Positions 32,915 to 42,958 of a stretch of 64,000 nt of DNA are shown one piece after another. The position numbers and the translations under genes were made by a program. Each line of letters opens with the position of its first letter. Within the stretch, counting starts at the first letter, position 1. Source of the stretch: Streptomyces catenulae (lineage in GTDB: Bacteria > Actinomycetota > Actinomycetes > Streptomycetales > Streptomycetaceae). Below the pieces are notes generated by a model. It saw only the letters and a program-made list of their open reading frames with translations, was not told the origin of the DNA and searched no databases. Where the stretch lies: assembly GCF_000718015.1 (NCBI RefSeq), contig NZ_JODY01000017.1, positions 124,001-188,000 on the forward strand. Direction: 5' to 3'.

Positions 32915-33281
32915 GCGGTGACCTTAGAAGGAGGCACTGACAACGACGTCGGTTGAGCGGGTCGGGGCTGGCCCGGCTCGATCAGACGAGTCTCCGCAGG
33001 GTGGGATACCCTCCGCGCTCCGAGCCCCAACTGTGTCCCTGAGGCCGATGAACAGCAGTCCCAGGTCCGAGACCTGAGGTTCCGCCGTTGTCTCGATCTG
33101 ATGTCTCACCCCGGCATGAGGTGGCCACCGGCGCACCCGCACGCCATCCAAGGGGCGTGCCACTACGTGCCGGTAGAGGCGGTGAACAGCGGACAACAGA
33201 GGAGCCGCCAGACGCTGAAGAGACGTGACCGAGTTGATATTTCCGCAGGTCATCCCTCATGCACGGTCAAGCGTCGGGTGA
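32915..33281. other. Gene-free end of the mini-element with a degenerate third att-like copy
   Basis: No coding region is convincing. At 33,059-33,085 the sequence CCCAGGTCCGAGACCT and what follows resembles the hairpin behind the tRNA (CCCAGGTCAGAGACCT at 31,323-31,338), which suggests an older, decayed copy of the attachment flank. The promoter of the Shedu operon should lie near 32,915-32,990. Confidence 0.45.
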
Positions 33282-33342
33282 TTCCCAAGCTCAGAGCGCG
33301 GGTTCGATTCCCGTCACCCGCTCCATAGTTGAGGCCCAGGTC
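33282..33342 (+). repeat. Right copy of 61-bp direct repeat (attR-like)
   Basis: Identical to 31,270-31,330. It contains the anticodon loop to CCA part of tRNA-Gly but no acceptor 5' half, so it cannot make a tRNA. The native terminator hairpin and the GNAT gene follow. Confidence 0.92.
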
Positions 33343-33397
33343 GAAGACCTGGGTCTTTTGTTATCCCGTTCGCTCCCTGCCGCCAGGAGGAAGACGA

Positions 33398-34015
33398 GTG
33401 ATCATTACGCGGGCTGTTGTCGGTGATGTGCCGCGGCTGGTGAGGTTCCGGAGTGATGCGGCGGTCTGGTTGGGGGCGTTGGGGACCGATCAGTGGGCCG
33501 CGCCCTTTCCGGCGGAGCGTCTGGTGGCGAGTGTGTGGGCCGGGGAGGTCTTTCTGTTCGGGGAGAGTGCGGGCGGCGATCCGGCGGCGACGGTGACGCT
33601 CGACCGTGTCATCGACCCGGAGCTGTGGGACCTCTGGACCCCGGAGGAGCGGGCGGACCCCGCTCTCTACGTGCACAAACTCACCGTTGACCGCCGGTAC
33701 GCCGGAAGCGGGCTCGGCGGTCGCATTCTCGACTGGGCCGGGGACCGGGCCGCGCGGCAGGGGGCCCGGTGGCTGCGTCTCGACGCGTGGACCACGAACG
33801 CCGGGCTGCACCGCTACTACCTGCGGCAGGGCTTCCAGCACGTACGCACCACGGCGGACCCGGACGAGGTATCCGGTTGGCTGGCACAACGGCCCGCCCG
33901 TATCGCCCGGCACGGCTTCGTCGACCGCACCGGGTGCGCTCCGGCTCGTCTCACGCCCCGGAGTCCCGAGGGTCCCCAGCGTCCTCCGGACAGAACGCCC
34001 CAGGTCGCTGACTGA
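33398..34015 (+). CDS. GNAT-family N-acetyltransferase
   Basis: 205 residues from GTG 33,398 with CAGGAGGA at 33,384-33,391. The acetyl-CoA loop is the segment LTVDRRYAGSGLGGRILDWA; other GNAT landmarks are IITRAVVGDVPRLVRF at the start, and RLDAWTTNAGLHRYYLRQGF near the end. The last 35 residues are Pro/Arg-rich and unusual. Substrate unknown. It is the first chromosomal gene beyond the mini-element. Confidence 0.88.
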   Translation: MIITRAVVGDVPRLVRFRSDAAVWLGALGTDQWAAPFPAERLVASVWAGEVFLFGESAGGDPAATVTLDRVIDPELWDLWTPEERADPALYVHKLTVDRRYAGSGLGGRILDWAGDRAARQGARWLRLDAWTTNAGLHRYYLRQGFQHVRTTADPDEVSGWLAQRPARIARHGFVDRTGCAPARLTPRSPEGPQRPPDRTPQVAD

Positions 34016-34043
34016 CCTGGGGTGTTCTGTGGGGTGGGGTGGG

Positions 34044-35326
34044 TCAGTCCGGCGGGGTGGGGCGGTGGGTGGTGGAGTGGGCCGTGTTGAGGAGGCGGCG
34101 TAGGTGGAGGCCGTTCGGGGCTACGGCGGTGGCCAGGGCTGCGGGGCCGGGCAGGGGGGTGAGGACGGCGTGGCCGTCGGCGGGGGTGCCCAGGAGGTGG
34201 ACGGTCGGGGGTGAGTGGGCGAAGGACGGGTCGACGATGAGGAGTTGGCCGGTGGCGCGGTGGGTGTCGAGGACGGCGGGGCCGTCCCAGCCGGGGGCGT
34301 CGGGGCCGTAGGTGGCTTCCTGGGTGAGCAGGGTGTGCCCGGCGCGGCGGACGGTGAGGCGGGTGGTCAGGCGGCCGGATGGTTCGCCGGTGCGGCCGAG
34401 GATCTGTTCCTCGCGCAGGACGAGCCGGGCGGTGGGGGCGAGGTCGATGGTCCAGGTCTGGCGGAGGTTGCTGCCCGCGGCGCAGATCAACGGCTTGGGC
34501 AGCCAGCGGAGTTCGGCGCCGTCGGCGACGGTCAGCCGGATGTCGTAGATGGCCGCGGCGGAGGTGGCGCCGCGCAGGGCGAGGGTCGCGGCGGAGGAGG
34601 TGAGGTGGAGCGTCGCGTTCTGCTCGGCGGTGGCCTCGATGCGGAGCCGGTCGCCGCCGAGGGGTGCGGTCATGGCCCCGACGATGCAGACCCGGGCCGC
34701 GGGCCCTCGCGCGCGCAGGCGGCGCAGGGCGAAGGGCCCGTCGCCGTCGAGGACGGGCAGGGTGGTGACGCCGCCGCGGTCGGCGGCGGTGATACGGGCG
34801 GTGGCGTGGATGCCGGGTGCGGCTGCGGGTCCGGGTCCGGGTGCGGCTGCGGGTCCGGGTCCGGCTGCGGCTCTGGCTCCGTTTGCGGCTGCGGCTACGG
34901 GGAGGCGTCCAGGGGACTCGTCCCGCGCGGGGAGCCTGATGCCCGGGGCTGCGTGGGGCGGGGCGTCCTTGTCAGGCGTGGGAGAGCCGGCGTATGCGGC
35001 GGGAGCAGCGGGCGCGCCGTCCCCGCCCGCCGGGAGGTGTCCGGGGGCCGTGTCAGGCGTGGCGGGGGTGGTGCTTCCGCCCGCCACACGGTGGGCGGTG
35101 CCGACGCCTGCCGTGCGGTGCATGGCGGTCTCGGTGGGTTCGGCGGGTGCGGCAAGTCCGACAGGTTCGGCAGGCACAGCGGGTCCGGCAGGTCCGGCAG
35201 GCGCAGCGGCGAGCCCGGCGGGCGTAGTAGGCCCGGTAGCTACGGCAGGTCCCGTGCCCCCGTCCGCCGTACCGGCTCCCGTGTCCCCGGAGGAGGTCGA
35301 TTTCTTGGTGGTCGTGGGTGTCAGGG

Positions 35327-35330
<4 letters not shown>
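34044..35330 (-). CDS. ureD: Urease accessory protein UreD with long low-complexity N-terminus
   Basis: 428 residues. The C-terminal 260 are Ure[57 protein letters not shown] and [20 protein letters not shown]. Residues 1-170 are Ala/Pro/Gly-rich with internal repeats ([37 protein letters not shown]) and have no UreD counterpart; no start with a ribosome site lies closer to the core. The ATG overlaps ureG by ATGA. UreD with UreF and UreG loads nickel into apo-urease. Confidence 0.9.
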
Positions 35331-36031
<701 letters not shown>

Positions 36032-36080
36032 GGGGCCTCGGATCGTGGGGGGGGAGGGAGCGGGATCGGGCGGCGGTGGG

Positions 36081-36755
36081 TCAGGAGGCGAAGAGGCGGA
36101 CCGGCCAGGCGGCGTGCTGCTCGGCGGTGATGTCGAGCAGCGGCGCGGAGGCGGCGGGCAGCGCGTCGAGGCCCTCGGCGGGGATACGCCGGGTGGCGGC
36201 GACTGCGGCGGCGGCGGTCCGGTCCTGGTCGGGGGCGAGGCGGGCGAGGACGGCGGTGGCGTCGAACGGGTCCAGGCTCAGCAGCCGGACCACGGCCGTC
36301 GCCGGGCCGCTGACCGCCTCGTAGGCGGCGGCGTGGGCGGCGTCCAGCGGGGTCAGCCCGGCGGCGCGGGCGGCGAGGCCCAGGACCACCGGCTGGTGGG
36401 CGCCGTGCGGCCGGGCCGCGGCCAGGTCGTCGAGCGCGGCGGACGGCCAGGTGGCGCGGGCCGCGCGCATCATCTGGCGGCCGAGTTTGCGGGCGGTGGT
36501 ACGTAGCGCCGGGGCCGGGGTGCGGGCGTCGGCGGCGGCGTCGAGGGCCAGCGGGTCGTGGCCGTCGGCGGCTGCGGCGGCCAGCCCCGCCGCGACCAGT
36601 CCGGCGGTGTGCAACCGGCCCCGGCAGAAGCGCTCCAGCGACGCCGCGTCCGTGATGCGGCCCGCGGCCACGGCCGGTTCGGCCCCACCGGAGTGCGCAT
36701 GGCCTCCGGCGGGGAACCGGCCGTCGGCCAGGACGAACAGTGCGGCACGGTTCAT
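36081..36755 (-). CDS. ureF: Urease accessory protein UreF
   Basis: 224 residues, ATG at 36,753-36,755. It reads [20 protein letters not shown] with [14 protein letters not shown], the UreF signature, and later [20 protein letters not shown] and [20 protein letters not shown]. UreF is the scaffold of the UreDFG complex and gates GTPase action. A 550-base repeat-rich spacer separates it from ureC. Confidence 0.93.
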   Translation of the reverse strand: MNRAALFVLADGRFPAGGHAHSGGAEPAVAAGRITDAASLERFCRGRLHTAGLVAAGLAAAAADGHDPLALDAAADARTPAPALRTTARKLGRQMMRAARATWPSAALDDLAAARPHGAHQPVVLGLAARAAGLTPLDAAHAAAYEAVSGPATAVVRLLSLDPFDATAVLARLAPDQDRTAAAAVAATRRIPAEGLDALPAASAPLLDITAEQHAAWPVRLFAS

Positions 36756-36759
36756 CTTG

Positions 36760-37312
36760 CGGGGGTCACCTCTTCTTGGGGGTGGGGTGGGGTGGGAGGG
36801 CGGGGGTTCGGGGTGCGGTGGTGCCGGTGGTCCCGTGGCCCGGTAGTTCGGGTCGGCGGTGCCGGTGGTCCGGTGGTCCGGGCCCGCCAACTCGGGTGCG
36901 GCGATGCCGGTGGCGGGCCGCCACGGCCGGGGCCTCGGCCGCTCGGGTGCGCCGATACCGGCGGTCCGGCGGCTCCCGTGCACCGACACCGGCGGTCCGG
37001 CAGTCCGGTAGCCCGAGCGCTGCACCACCGGTTGGCGGGCCGCCGTGCCCGGGCCCAGCACCTCGGATACGCCGACACCGGCGACCCGGCGACCCGGCAG
37101 TCCGCAGCCCGGAATCCGGAATCCGGACCCCGGCAACCCAAGCACCGCGCCACCGGCACCGCGCCACCGGCAGCGGCCCACCGAGCCCAGGCCCCCGCCA
37201 GCCCGGACACAACGACACCAGCCCCCCGCCAGCCCAGGCACAGCCCCACCCGCCGACACCCGCCGACATCGCCCCCACGCCCCACGCCTCACTCCCCTCG
37301 CAGAGAATCGGC
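36760..37312. repeat. GC-rich degenerate repeat block between ureC and ureF
   Basis: About 550 bases without a credible gene. Short themes recur many times: CCGGTGGTCCGG, GCGGTGCCGGTGG, GATACCGGCGGTCCGGC, CACCGGCACCGCGCCACCGG. The motif CCGG with neighbouring GGTGG or CCACC appears on both strands, so folded RNA is likely. It splits an operon that is elsewhere tightly packed. It may be selfish repeat DNA or an mRNA structure that lowers accessory-gene expression. Confidence 0.6.
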
Positions 37313-37315
37313 GCC

Positions 37316-39316
37316 TCAAAACAGGAAGTACCTCTGTGCCATCGGTAGTTCGCTGGCGTAGACGCGGTCGATGGTTTCGTTGTCGACGAAGGTGGTGACG
37401 TCGGTGACCTTGGCGCCGCCGATGGTGACCTCGTAGGTGTTGGCGTCGATGTCGATCTTGGGGGTGGCGTTGTTCTCCTTCATGTGGTGTTTGAAGACCT
37501 GGCGGGTGCAGGTGATGGGCATGAACTTCTTGTTGAGTGGGGGGCCTTGGAGGCTGTCGTCGCCCTTGGCCTTGCGGGTCTCGGCTGCCTTGATGGCTCG
37601 TTGTGCGACGAAGTTGTACGAGATGGCAGCCGGTGCCGAGCCGGTCGCTCCCCACATGGGGCGGGGCAGGACCGGCTGCGGGGTGGGGATCGAGGCGTTG
37701 GCGTCGCCGACCTGCGCGTAGGCGATCTGGCCGCCCTTGAGGACCATGTGCGGTTTCACGCCGAAGAACTTCGGTTCCCACAGCACGAGATCGGCCAGCC
37801 GGTCGGGTTCGACGGAGCCGACGAACCGGTCGATGCCGTGGGCGAGGGCGGGGTTGATCGTGTACTTCGCGACGTACCGGCGGGCGCGCCGGTTGTCGGC
37901 GTACGGCGGTACGGGCTCCGGTGTGGTGTCGTCCGGTACGGGGGACGGGAGGACGCTTGTCTCCGGTCTGTCGGTGAGGGTGTGCGGCGGCAGGTCCTCC
38001 GGGAGGAAGCCGCGGCGGACCTTCATGACGTGCGCGGTCTGCCAGGTGCGCATGATCATCTCGCCGATGCGGCCCATGGCCTGGGCGTCCGACGACATGA
38101 TCGAGATGGCGCCGAGGTCGTGCAGGACGTCCTCGGCGGCCATCGTGGACGGCCGGATCCGGGAGTCCGCGAAGGCCAGGTCCTCGTCGACCATCGGGTT
38201 GAGGTGGTGGGCGACCATCACCATGTCGAGGTGTTCCCTGACCGTGTTGAGGGTCAGGGGCCGGGTGGGGTTGGTGGAGGCGGGGAGGATCTTCGGCTCG
38301 CTCACCATCGTGATCATGTCGGGGGCGTGCCCGCCGCCCGCGCCCTCGACGTGGAAGATGTGGATCGGGCGGTCGCCGATGGCCTTCAGGGTGTTCTGGA
38401 CGAATCCGGCCTCGTTCAACGAGTCGGCGTGCAGGGCGAGTTGGACACCGGTGTCCTCGCAGACCTGGAGGCAGGTGTCGAGGACGGCCGGGGTGGCGCC
38501 CCAGTCCTCATGGATCTTGAAGCCGATGGCGCCCGCGTCCACCTGGTGGAACAGGGCCTCCTTCGACATGGTGGCGCCCTTGCCGAGCAGCCCGATGTTG
38601 ACCGGGAAGGAGTCCAGCGCCTCGAACGTGCGGCGCAGATGCCAGGCGCCGGGCGTCACGGTCGTCGCGGTGCTGCCCTCGGCCGGTCCCGTACCGCCGC
38701 CGATGAGGGTGGTGACGCCCGCGGCCAGGGCCTCGCCGACCTGGTCGGGGCAGATGAAGTGGACGTGGGTGTCGATGCCACCGGCGGTGAGGATCCGGTC
38801 CTTGCCGGAGATGACCTCGGTCTCGGCGCCGACGACGAAGTCGGTGGGCGTCGGGCCGATGCCGTTGTGCGGGACGGCGTCCTCGTGGACCGGGTCCATG
38901 ATGTCGGGGTTGTAGCCCTTGCCGAGCGCCAGGATCTTGCCGTCGCGCAGGGCGACATCGGCCTTGACGACGCCCCAGTGGTCCAGCACGACCGCGCCGG
39001 TGATGACGGTGTCCGGGGCGATCGGCGGCGCGGAGTCGGAGTCCTTCGCCGTGTGCGGCAGCGGATCGCGCGGGACGGTGGACTGGCCCATCGACTCGCG
39101 GATCACCTTGCCGCCGCCGAAGACCAGTTCGTCGCCGCTGCGGCCGGGTCCGCCGGACCAGTCGGCCTCGATCTTGATCTCCAGCGCGGTGTCGGCGAGA
39201 CGGATCCGGTCGCGGACCGTCGGGCCGTAGCGGTCCGCGTAGTCGGGGCGGGCCAGCGGGGCGTGCGGGTCCGGGGTCTCCTGGCAGCAGGGGCAGCAGT
39301 CGGGGCACTCAGCCAT
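37316..39316 (-). CDS. ureC: Urease alpha subunit with Ala in the active-site flap
   Basis: 666 residues, longer than the usual 570. Nickel and catalytic residues are present: H184/H186 in [13 protein letters not shown], carbamylated K267 in [10 protein letters not shown]370 in the flap, and the later [11 protein letters not shown]. The flap reads [10 protein letters not shown], with A369 where most ureases have Cys. The N-terminus begins [19 protein letters not shown], an added Cys-rich segment, and an insertion of about 25 residues ([18 protein letters not shown]) precedes [11 protein letters not shown]. It hydrolyses urea to ammonia and carbamate. It overlaps ureAB by eight bases. Confidence 0.95.
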   Translation of the reverse strand: MAECPDCCPCCQETPDPHAPLARPDYADRYGPTVRDRIRLADTALEIKIEADWSGGPGRSGDELVFGGGKVIRESMGQSTVPRDPLPHTAKDSDSAPPIAPDTVITGAVVLDHWGVVKADVALRDGKILALGKGYNPDIMDPVHEDAVPHNGIGPTPTDFVVGAETEVISGKDRILTAGGIDTHVHFICPDQVGEALAAGVTTLIGGGTGPAEGSTATTVTPGAWHLRRTFEALDSFPVNIGLLGKGATMSKEALFHQVDAGAIGFKIHEDWGATPAVLDTCLQVCEDTGVQLALHADSLNEAGFVQNTLKAIGDRPIHIFHVEGAGGGHAPDMITMVSEPKILPASTNPTRPLTLNTVREHLDMVMVAHHLNPMVDEDLAFADSRIRPSTMAAEDVLHDLGAISIMSSDAQAMGRIGEMIMRTWQTAHVMKVRRGFLPEDLPPHTLTDRPETSVLPSPVPDDTTPEPVPPYADNRRARRYVAKYTINPALAHGIDRFVGSVEPDRLADLVLWEPKFFGVKPHMVLKGGQIAYAQVGDANASIPTPQPVLPRPMWGATGSAPAAISYNFVAQRAIKAAETRKAKGDDSLQGPPLNKKFMPITCTRQVFKHHMKENNATPKIDIDANTYEVTIGGAKVTDVTTFVDNETIDRVYASELPMAQRYFLF

Positions 39317-40058
39317 GGTCGGCGGCTCCCTCGGTGTCGTGGATCGGGCAGCCCGCGTCGGTGATCTCGCCGTCGAGGTCCGTGAGGGAGCCGTCGATCT
39401 TCCTCGGCAGGCCGTGGGCGTCGAGGCTCAGACCGGGGACGATCTGCCGGCCCTGGATCGGGACGAGTTGGACCTCCTCGTCGAAGCCGGGCTCGAACCG
39501 TACGGAGGAGCCGGACGGGACGTTCAGCCGTCTGCCCCACGCGGTGCGGCGGCAGAACCGCAGCTCGGTGTTGGCCTCGGCGAAGTGGAAGTGCGAACCG
39601 ACCTGGACGGGGCGGTCGCACGGGTTCTCGACCCGGACCGTCACGATCTCGTCGGCCTCCCGCTGGGGCTCGTTGAAGATCACGGTCCGGTCCTCGTCGA
39701 GCGGGGAGAAGTCCGTCCTCCCCGGCCAGATGAGCGGTTCCTCGCCCTTGCCCGCCGGTGGGAAGGGGTCGTGGACGGTGACCAGTTTCGTGCCGTCCGG
39801 GAACGTCGCCTCGACCTGCACGCTCTCGATCATCTCGGGGACCCCCTCCATGACCTCCTCCCGTGCGAGCACCTTCCGGCCGGAGGACATCAGGTCGGAG
39901 ACGGTCGCCCCGTCGCGGGCGCCTTCCAGGACGTGGACGATCAACAGCGCCATCGCCTCGGGGTAGTTGAGCCGCACCCCCCGGGCCCGCCGCCGCTCGG
40001 CGACGTCCGCCGCCACATGCATCATCAAGCGTTCCCGCTCATGCGGAGTCAGGTGCAC
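39309..40058 (-). CDS. ureAB: Fused urease gamma-beta subunit
   Basis: 249 residues from GTG (40,056-40,058). Residues 1-100 are the gamma subunit ([60 protein letters not shown]). The rest is beta ([35 protein letters not shown]). Fusion of ureA and ureB is known in actinobacteria. The beta part ends in a tail ([20 protein letters not shown]) not typical of beta subunits. It is the first gene of the operon. Confidence 0.94.
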   Translation of the reverse strand: MHLTPHERERLMMHVAADVAERRRARGVRLNYPEAMALLIVHVLEGARDGATVSDLMSSGRKVLAREEVMEGVPEMIESVQVEATFPDGTKLVTVHDPFPPAGKGEEPLIWPGRTDFSPLDEDRTVIFNEPQREADEIVTVRVENPCDRPVQVGSHFHFAEANTELRFCRRTAWGRRLNVPSGSSVRFEPGFDEEVQLVPIQGRQIVPGLSLDAHGLPRKIDGSLTDLDGEITDAGCPIHDTEGAADHG

Positions 40059-40513
40059 AGCCCTACCTCGTGTTCGTCCGGCCGGGGCGGCTGCCGCCCC
40101 GGGCTCCACGCACCGCGGCCCGGCCCGGCACCGTGACGCGGGCCGGGCGAAGCCCCCGGCTTCCCGCCCCGATCCCGCCGCCACGCCTCCGGCACCACCG
40201 CCGATCCGGCCCCACTCGTAGCGCCGCCCCACCCACCGGCCCCCGCGCCACGGCGCGACGCGGCGGATCAGCCACCCTCGTGGGTGACCGGGGGCGGGAC
40301 CATTTGCCCGGGGAGGGAGCGCCCGCGCGGCACGGTGGTGGCGGAGAGGGTGCGGCGGGGAGGTGCGGCGCCTCGTCCGTCGCGTCGGCCGCCGGGCGAG
40401 GCGGGCGGTCCGGGAGCCAACCGGCTGGCCGAAAGTGAGGGTTGGCCCGATTCCGGTGGGTTCGGAGTGAACACTGTGGTGCACACGGACCGTGGCGAGA
40501 AAAGGGGAAAATC
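40059..40513. other. Divergent intergenic region between urease operon and 40,514 gene
   Basis: 455 bases with no credible gene. It should hold the urease promoter (reading left) and that of the 186-residue gene (reading right). GC-rich inverted repeats near 40,080-40,170 are visible. I cannot name a specific operator. Confidence 0.4.
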
Positions 40514-41074
40514 ATGACAGACCCGAGCGGACCGGCCGGTCCTCCGGACGAACCGTCGGCGTACCCGGGCGGCCGGGGCGCGATGGTCGGTCTCTTCTGG
40601 ATCGACGCCGAGGGCTGCCGACTCGGCGCCCCGCCCGGCGCGGAGGAGCAGGAGATACGGCTGACGGACGAGGGCCTGGAGCCGGTCGGGGCGGCGGGTG
40701 CCGTTCTGAACTGGTCGCGGGTGAGACGGGTCGCGGTGGCGGACGCCCCGGTCCGCTCGGCGTTCCGGCGCGGGGTGAGCACCGCCGTCGACGTGGTCAG
40801 CGCCATGGCGGGGTTCGGCGGTCCCGAGGCGCCGCCGCTGATGACGGTGGTGGTCACCCACGCCGACGGCGAGAGCGAGCACCGGGTGCCGTCGGCCGCC
40901 GCACCGGCGTACACGGCACGCGAGGTGGCGCTCTCCCACGCCCTCCTGGACCGCTTCGCCGCAGGTGAGACGGGTCCGTCGCGGCTCACGGAGTGGTGGC
41001 GGTCCACCGGTGGCGCCGCCACCCCCAGGCCGACGGAGCGCGTATCGCTGCTGGAACGGTGGTGCGCGGGGTGA
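40514..41074 (+). CDS. Conserved hypothetical protein of 186 residues
   Basis: ATG 40,514 after AAAAGGGGA. It starts with a Pro/Gly-rich 25 residues, then GAMVGLFWIDAEGCRLGAPP, EEQEIRLTDEGLEPVGAAG, VLNWSRVRRVAVADAPVRS, and a helical end. The pattern resembles small PH-like or SHOCT-associated Streptomyces proteins (a beta-rich first half with a W-S-x-V turn). Function unknown. Confidence 0.75.
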   Translation: MTDPSGPAGPPDEPSAYPGGRGAMVGLFWIDAEGCRLGAPPGAEEQEIRLTDEGLEPVGAAGAVLNWSRVRRVAVADAPVRSAFRRGVSTAVDVVSAMAGFGGPEAPPLMTVVVTHADGESEHRVPSAAAPAYTAREVALSHALLDRFAAGETGPSRLTEWWRSTGGAATPRPTERVSLLERWCAG

Positions 41075-41088
41075 GGCCGTGACGTAAC

Positions 41089-41202
41089 CGCTGCCTTGCG
41101 CCGTTCCTTGCGCTATTCCTTGCGCCGTTCCTTGCGCCCTTCCTTGCGCCGTTCCTTGCGCCGTTCCTTGCGCCGTTCCTTGCGCCGTTCCTTGCGCCGT
41201 TC
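41089..41202 (+). repeat. 12-bp tandem repeat (CCGTTCCTTGCG), about nine copies
   Basis: Eight full units run from 41,101 to 41,196 with two partial ones outside. Six units are identical; unit 2 starts CTA and unit 4 starts CCC. It lies between a plus-strand gene end (41,074) and a minus-strand gene end (41,242). The unit length is divisible by three, so both strands are open over it, which creates spurious ORFs. It is a likely variable-number locus. Confidence 0.93.
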
Positions 41203-41241
41203 GGGCGCGTGCGGCTACGGCGGAGGCGGGGCGGTTCCGGC

Positions 41242-42672
41242 TCACCCGCTCCCGCCCCGGGCCAGCCGTCCCACGCGGCGCCAGTCCATGGGGGGCGTGG
41301 GGGTGACGGTGCCCGGGCGGGTGCGGGGGACGCGGACGCGGAGGGCTCGGGGGCGGAGGGTGCAGATGACCGGGGTGGGCATACGGAGGGCCTCGCCGTC
41401 GACGGCTACGGGGAAGTCGGCGGTGGCGGCGGTGACCGTGACGCGGTGGGCGGTGAGGACGGTCAGGGCGGTGGACTGGGCGCCGAGTACGGCCAGTTCG
41501 GCGGCGCGGGCGGCGCTCTCCACGCGGATGCCGAGGACGCCGAGGGTGCCGGTGTCGAGGCGGGGGCGGCGGCCCGCGGCGCCGAGGTCGTCGGGGGAGG
41601 CGTAGGGGTTGTTGCTGATCAGCAGGGCCTGTTGGGAGGTGAGGGTGGCGCCCGGCGCTACGGGGACACCGGCGGGAGCCTGGACCCCGGGGCCGGGGCG
41701 GGGCCCGGGCCCGGGATCGCCGACGTCGAGCTGGCCGTCGAGGTAACCGTCCAAGCGTGGCCCGCGGTCCCCCGTGAGGAGGTCGGGCATGAGGGTGAGG
41801 GCGGTGCCTGCCTTGGCGTCGCGGTATTCGGGGCGTTGGACGACGTCCGCGTAGACGCCGAAGGAGACGGTGTTGACGAAGGCGCGGCCCGCGACGTCGC
41901 CGAGGTCGACGCGGAGGTCCTCGCCGTCGGTGAGGGCGTCGAGGCAGCGGGCCGGGTCGGTGCGGTCGAGGCCGAGGTCCAGGGCGAAGTGGTTGCGGGT
42001 ACCGGCGGAGATCACGACGAACGGCAGGTCGTGGGCGGCGGCGACCGCCGCGACCAGCGCCTGGGTGCCGTCGCCGCCCGCGACGCCGAGCAGGTCCGCA
42101 CCGTCCGCGACCGCCTCCCGGGCCAGCGCGGCGACATCCGCCGGGGCGTCGGGGTCGAGCAGGATGACGCGGGCGCCCAACGCCTCGGCGCGTTCGACGA
42201 GTCGGAAGCGGCCGACCTTGCCGCCGCCGGACCGCGGATTCATGATCAGCACCGGGCGCCGCGGCGGGGGCGCGGGGGCGGTGCGCGGGGGCCGTCGGCG
42301 GTCCGCCGCCCGGAGCGCCGCCTGGGCGCAGCCGAGCGCCGCGGCCCAGCAGACCACCAGGACCAGCGCCGTGCGCCACAGTCCGGCGAGGGTGAAGAAC
42401 GCCAGGACGGCGGCGGGCGCGGCGACCGCGACGAGCGCCCCGAGCAGCCGGACCGCACCGCGGTACGCCAGGAACCACCACACCCCGACGGCGCAGAGGC
42501 CCAGCCCGGCGAGCCCGGAGACGATGACCGCCAGGCCGCCCTCCCCCAGCGCGAGGAAGAGCAGGGCGACGACGGCGAGCACCGCCAGCACGGCCAGCCG
42601 GGCGGGCAGCCGCGCGGCGGCCCCGCCACCGGAGTCCGCCGCCCGCGTCGCACCGCCGCCCGCGCCCCTCAC
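41242..42672 (-). CDS. Membrane-linked diacylglycerol/lipid kinase-family protein
   Basis: 476 residues if GTG 42,672 is used (GGAGAGGTGAGG upstream); GTG 42,681 is an alternative. Residues 20-125 hold several hydrophobic helices ([57 protein letters not shown]). The rest is the DAGK catalytic domain: VLIMNPRSGGGKVGRFRLVE, GVAGGDGTQALVAAVAAAHD (the GGDGT nucleotide motif) and VISAGTRNHFALDLGLDR. An insert with GPGPRPGPG repeats lies before the second beta domain. It phosphorylates a membrane lipid of unknown identity. Confidence 0.85.
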   Translation of the reverse strand: MRGAGGGATRAADSGGGAAARLPARLAVLAVLAVVALLFLALGEGGLAVIVSGLAGLGLCAVGVWWFLAYRGAVRLLGALVAVAAPAAVLAFFTLAGLWRTALVLVVCWAAALGCAQAALRAADRRRPPRTAPAPPPRRPVLIMNPRSGGGKVGRFRLVERAEALGARVILLDPDAPADVAALAREAVADGADLLGVAGGDGTQALVAAVAAAHDLPFVVISAGTRNHFALDLGLDRTDPARCLDALTDGEDLRVDLGDVAGRAFVNTVSFGVYADVVQRPEYRDAKAGTALTLMPDLLTGDRGPRLDGYLDGQLDVGDPGPGPRPGPGVQAPAGVPVAPGATLTSQQALLISNNPYASPDDLGAAGRRPRLDTGTLGVLGIRVESAARAAELAVLGAQSTALTVLTAHRVTVTAATADFPVAVDGEALRMPTPVICTLRPRALRVRVPRTRPGTVTPTPPMDWRRVGRLARGGSG

Positions 42673-42958
42673 ATGCCTCACCTCTCCGCCCGTCCGCCCC
42701 CCAACCTGCCCGCGACCACCCCGCACGGCATCCGGACCCGGCCGGGCGGGTGAGGGGGCGGACGATTCCCGGCGACGGTCGGGGCGGTTCCGGGCCGCCC
42801 CCGGGCGCTCCGCGTCCGTGGCCGTCGACCGGTCCGGCCCGTCCCGTCCCAGGTCATGGCCGCGCCCGTCCCGCTCCGCGCCCCGTTACGCCGTCCGTAT
42901 ACCCCCTCCCGGTACGATCCGGGGGCGACGGGTCGGCGGGGATTCGGGAGGGCGTGAC

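Larger units (their letters stand above)
31314..33342. mobile_element. 2-kb tRNA-flanked mini-element carrying a Shedu defence gene
   Basis: The DNA between the intact tRNA-Gly and its duplicated 3' part measures 2,012 bp per repeat period. It carries two minus-strand genes (Shedu-type nuclease and a coupled 108-residue protein) and about 370 bases without a gene. No integrase or excisionase is present, so it must have moved with a helper integrase, or is the remainder of a larger element. Host sequence resumes with a GNAT gene. Confidence 0.75.

Noticed and set aside
41101..41196. CRISPR-like array
   Set aside because: The repeats are 12 bp in direct tandem without spacers, so this is a minisatellite.
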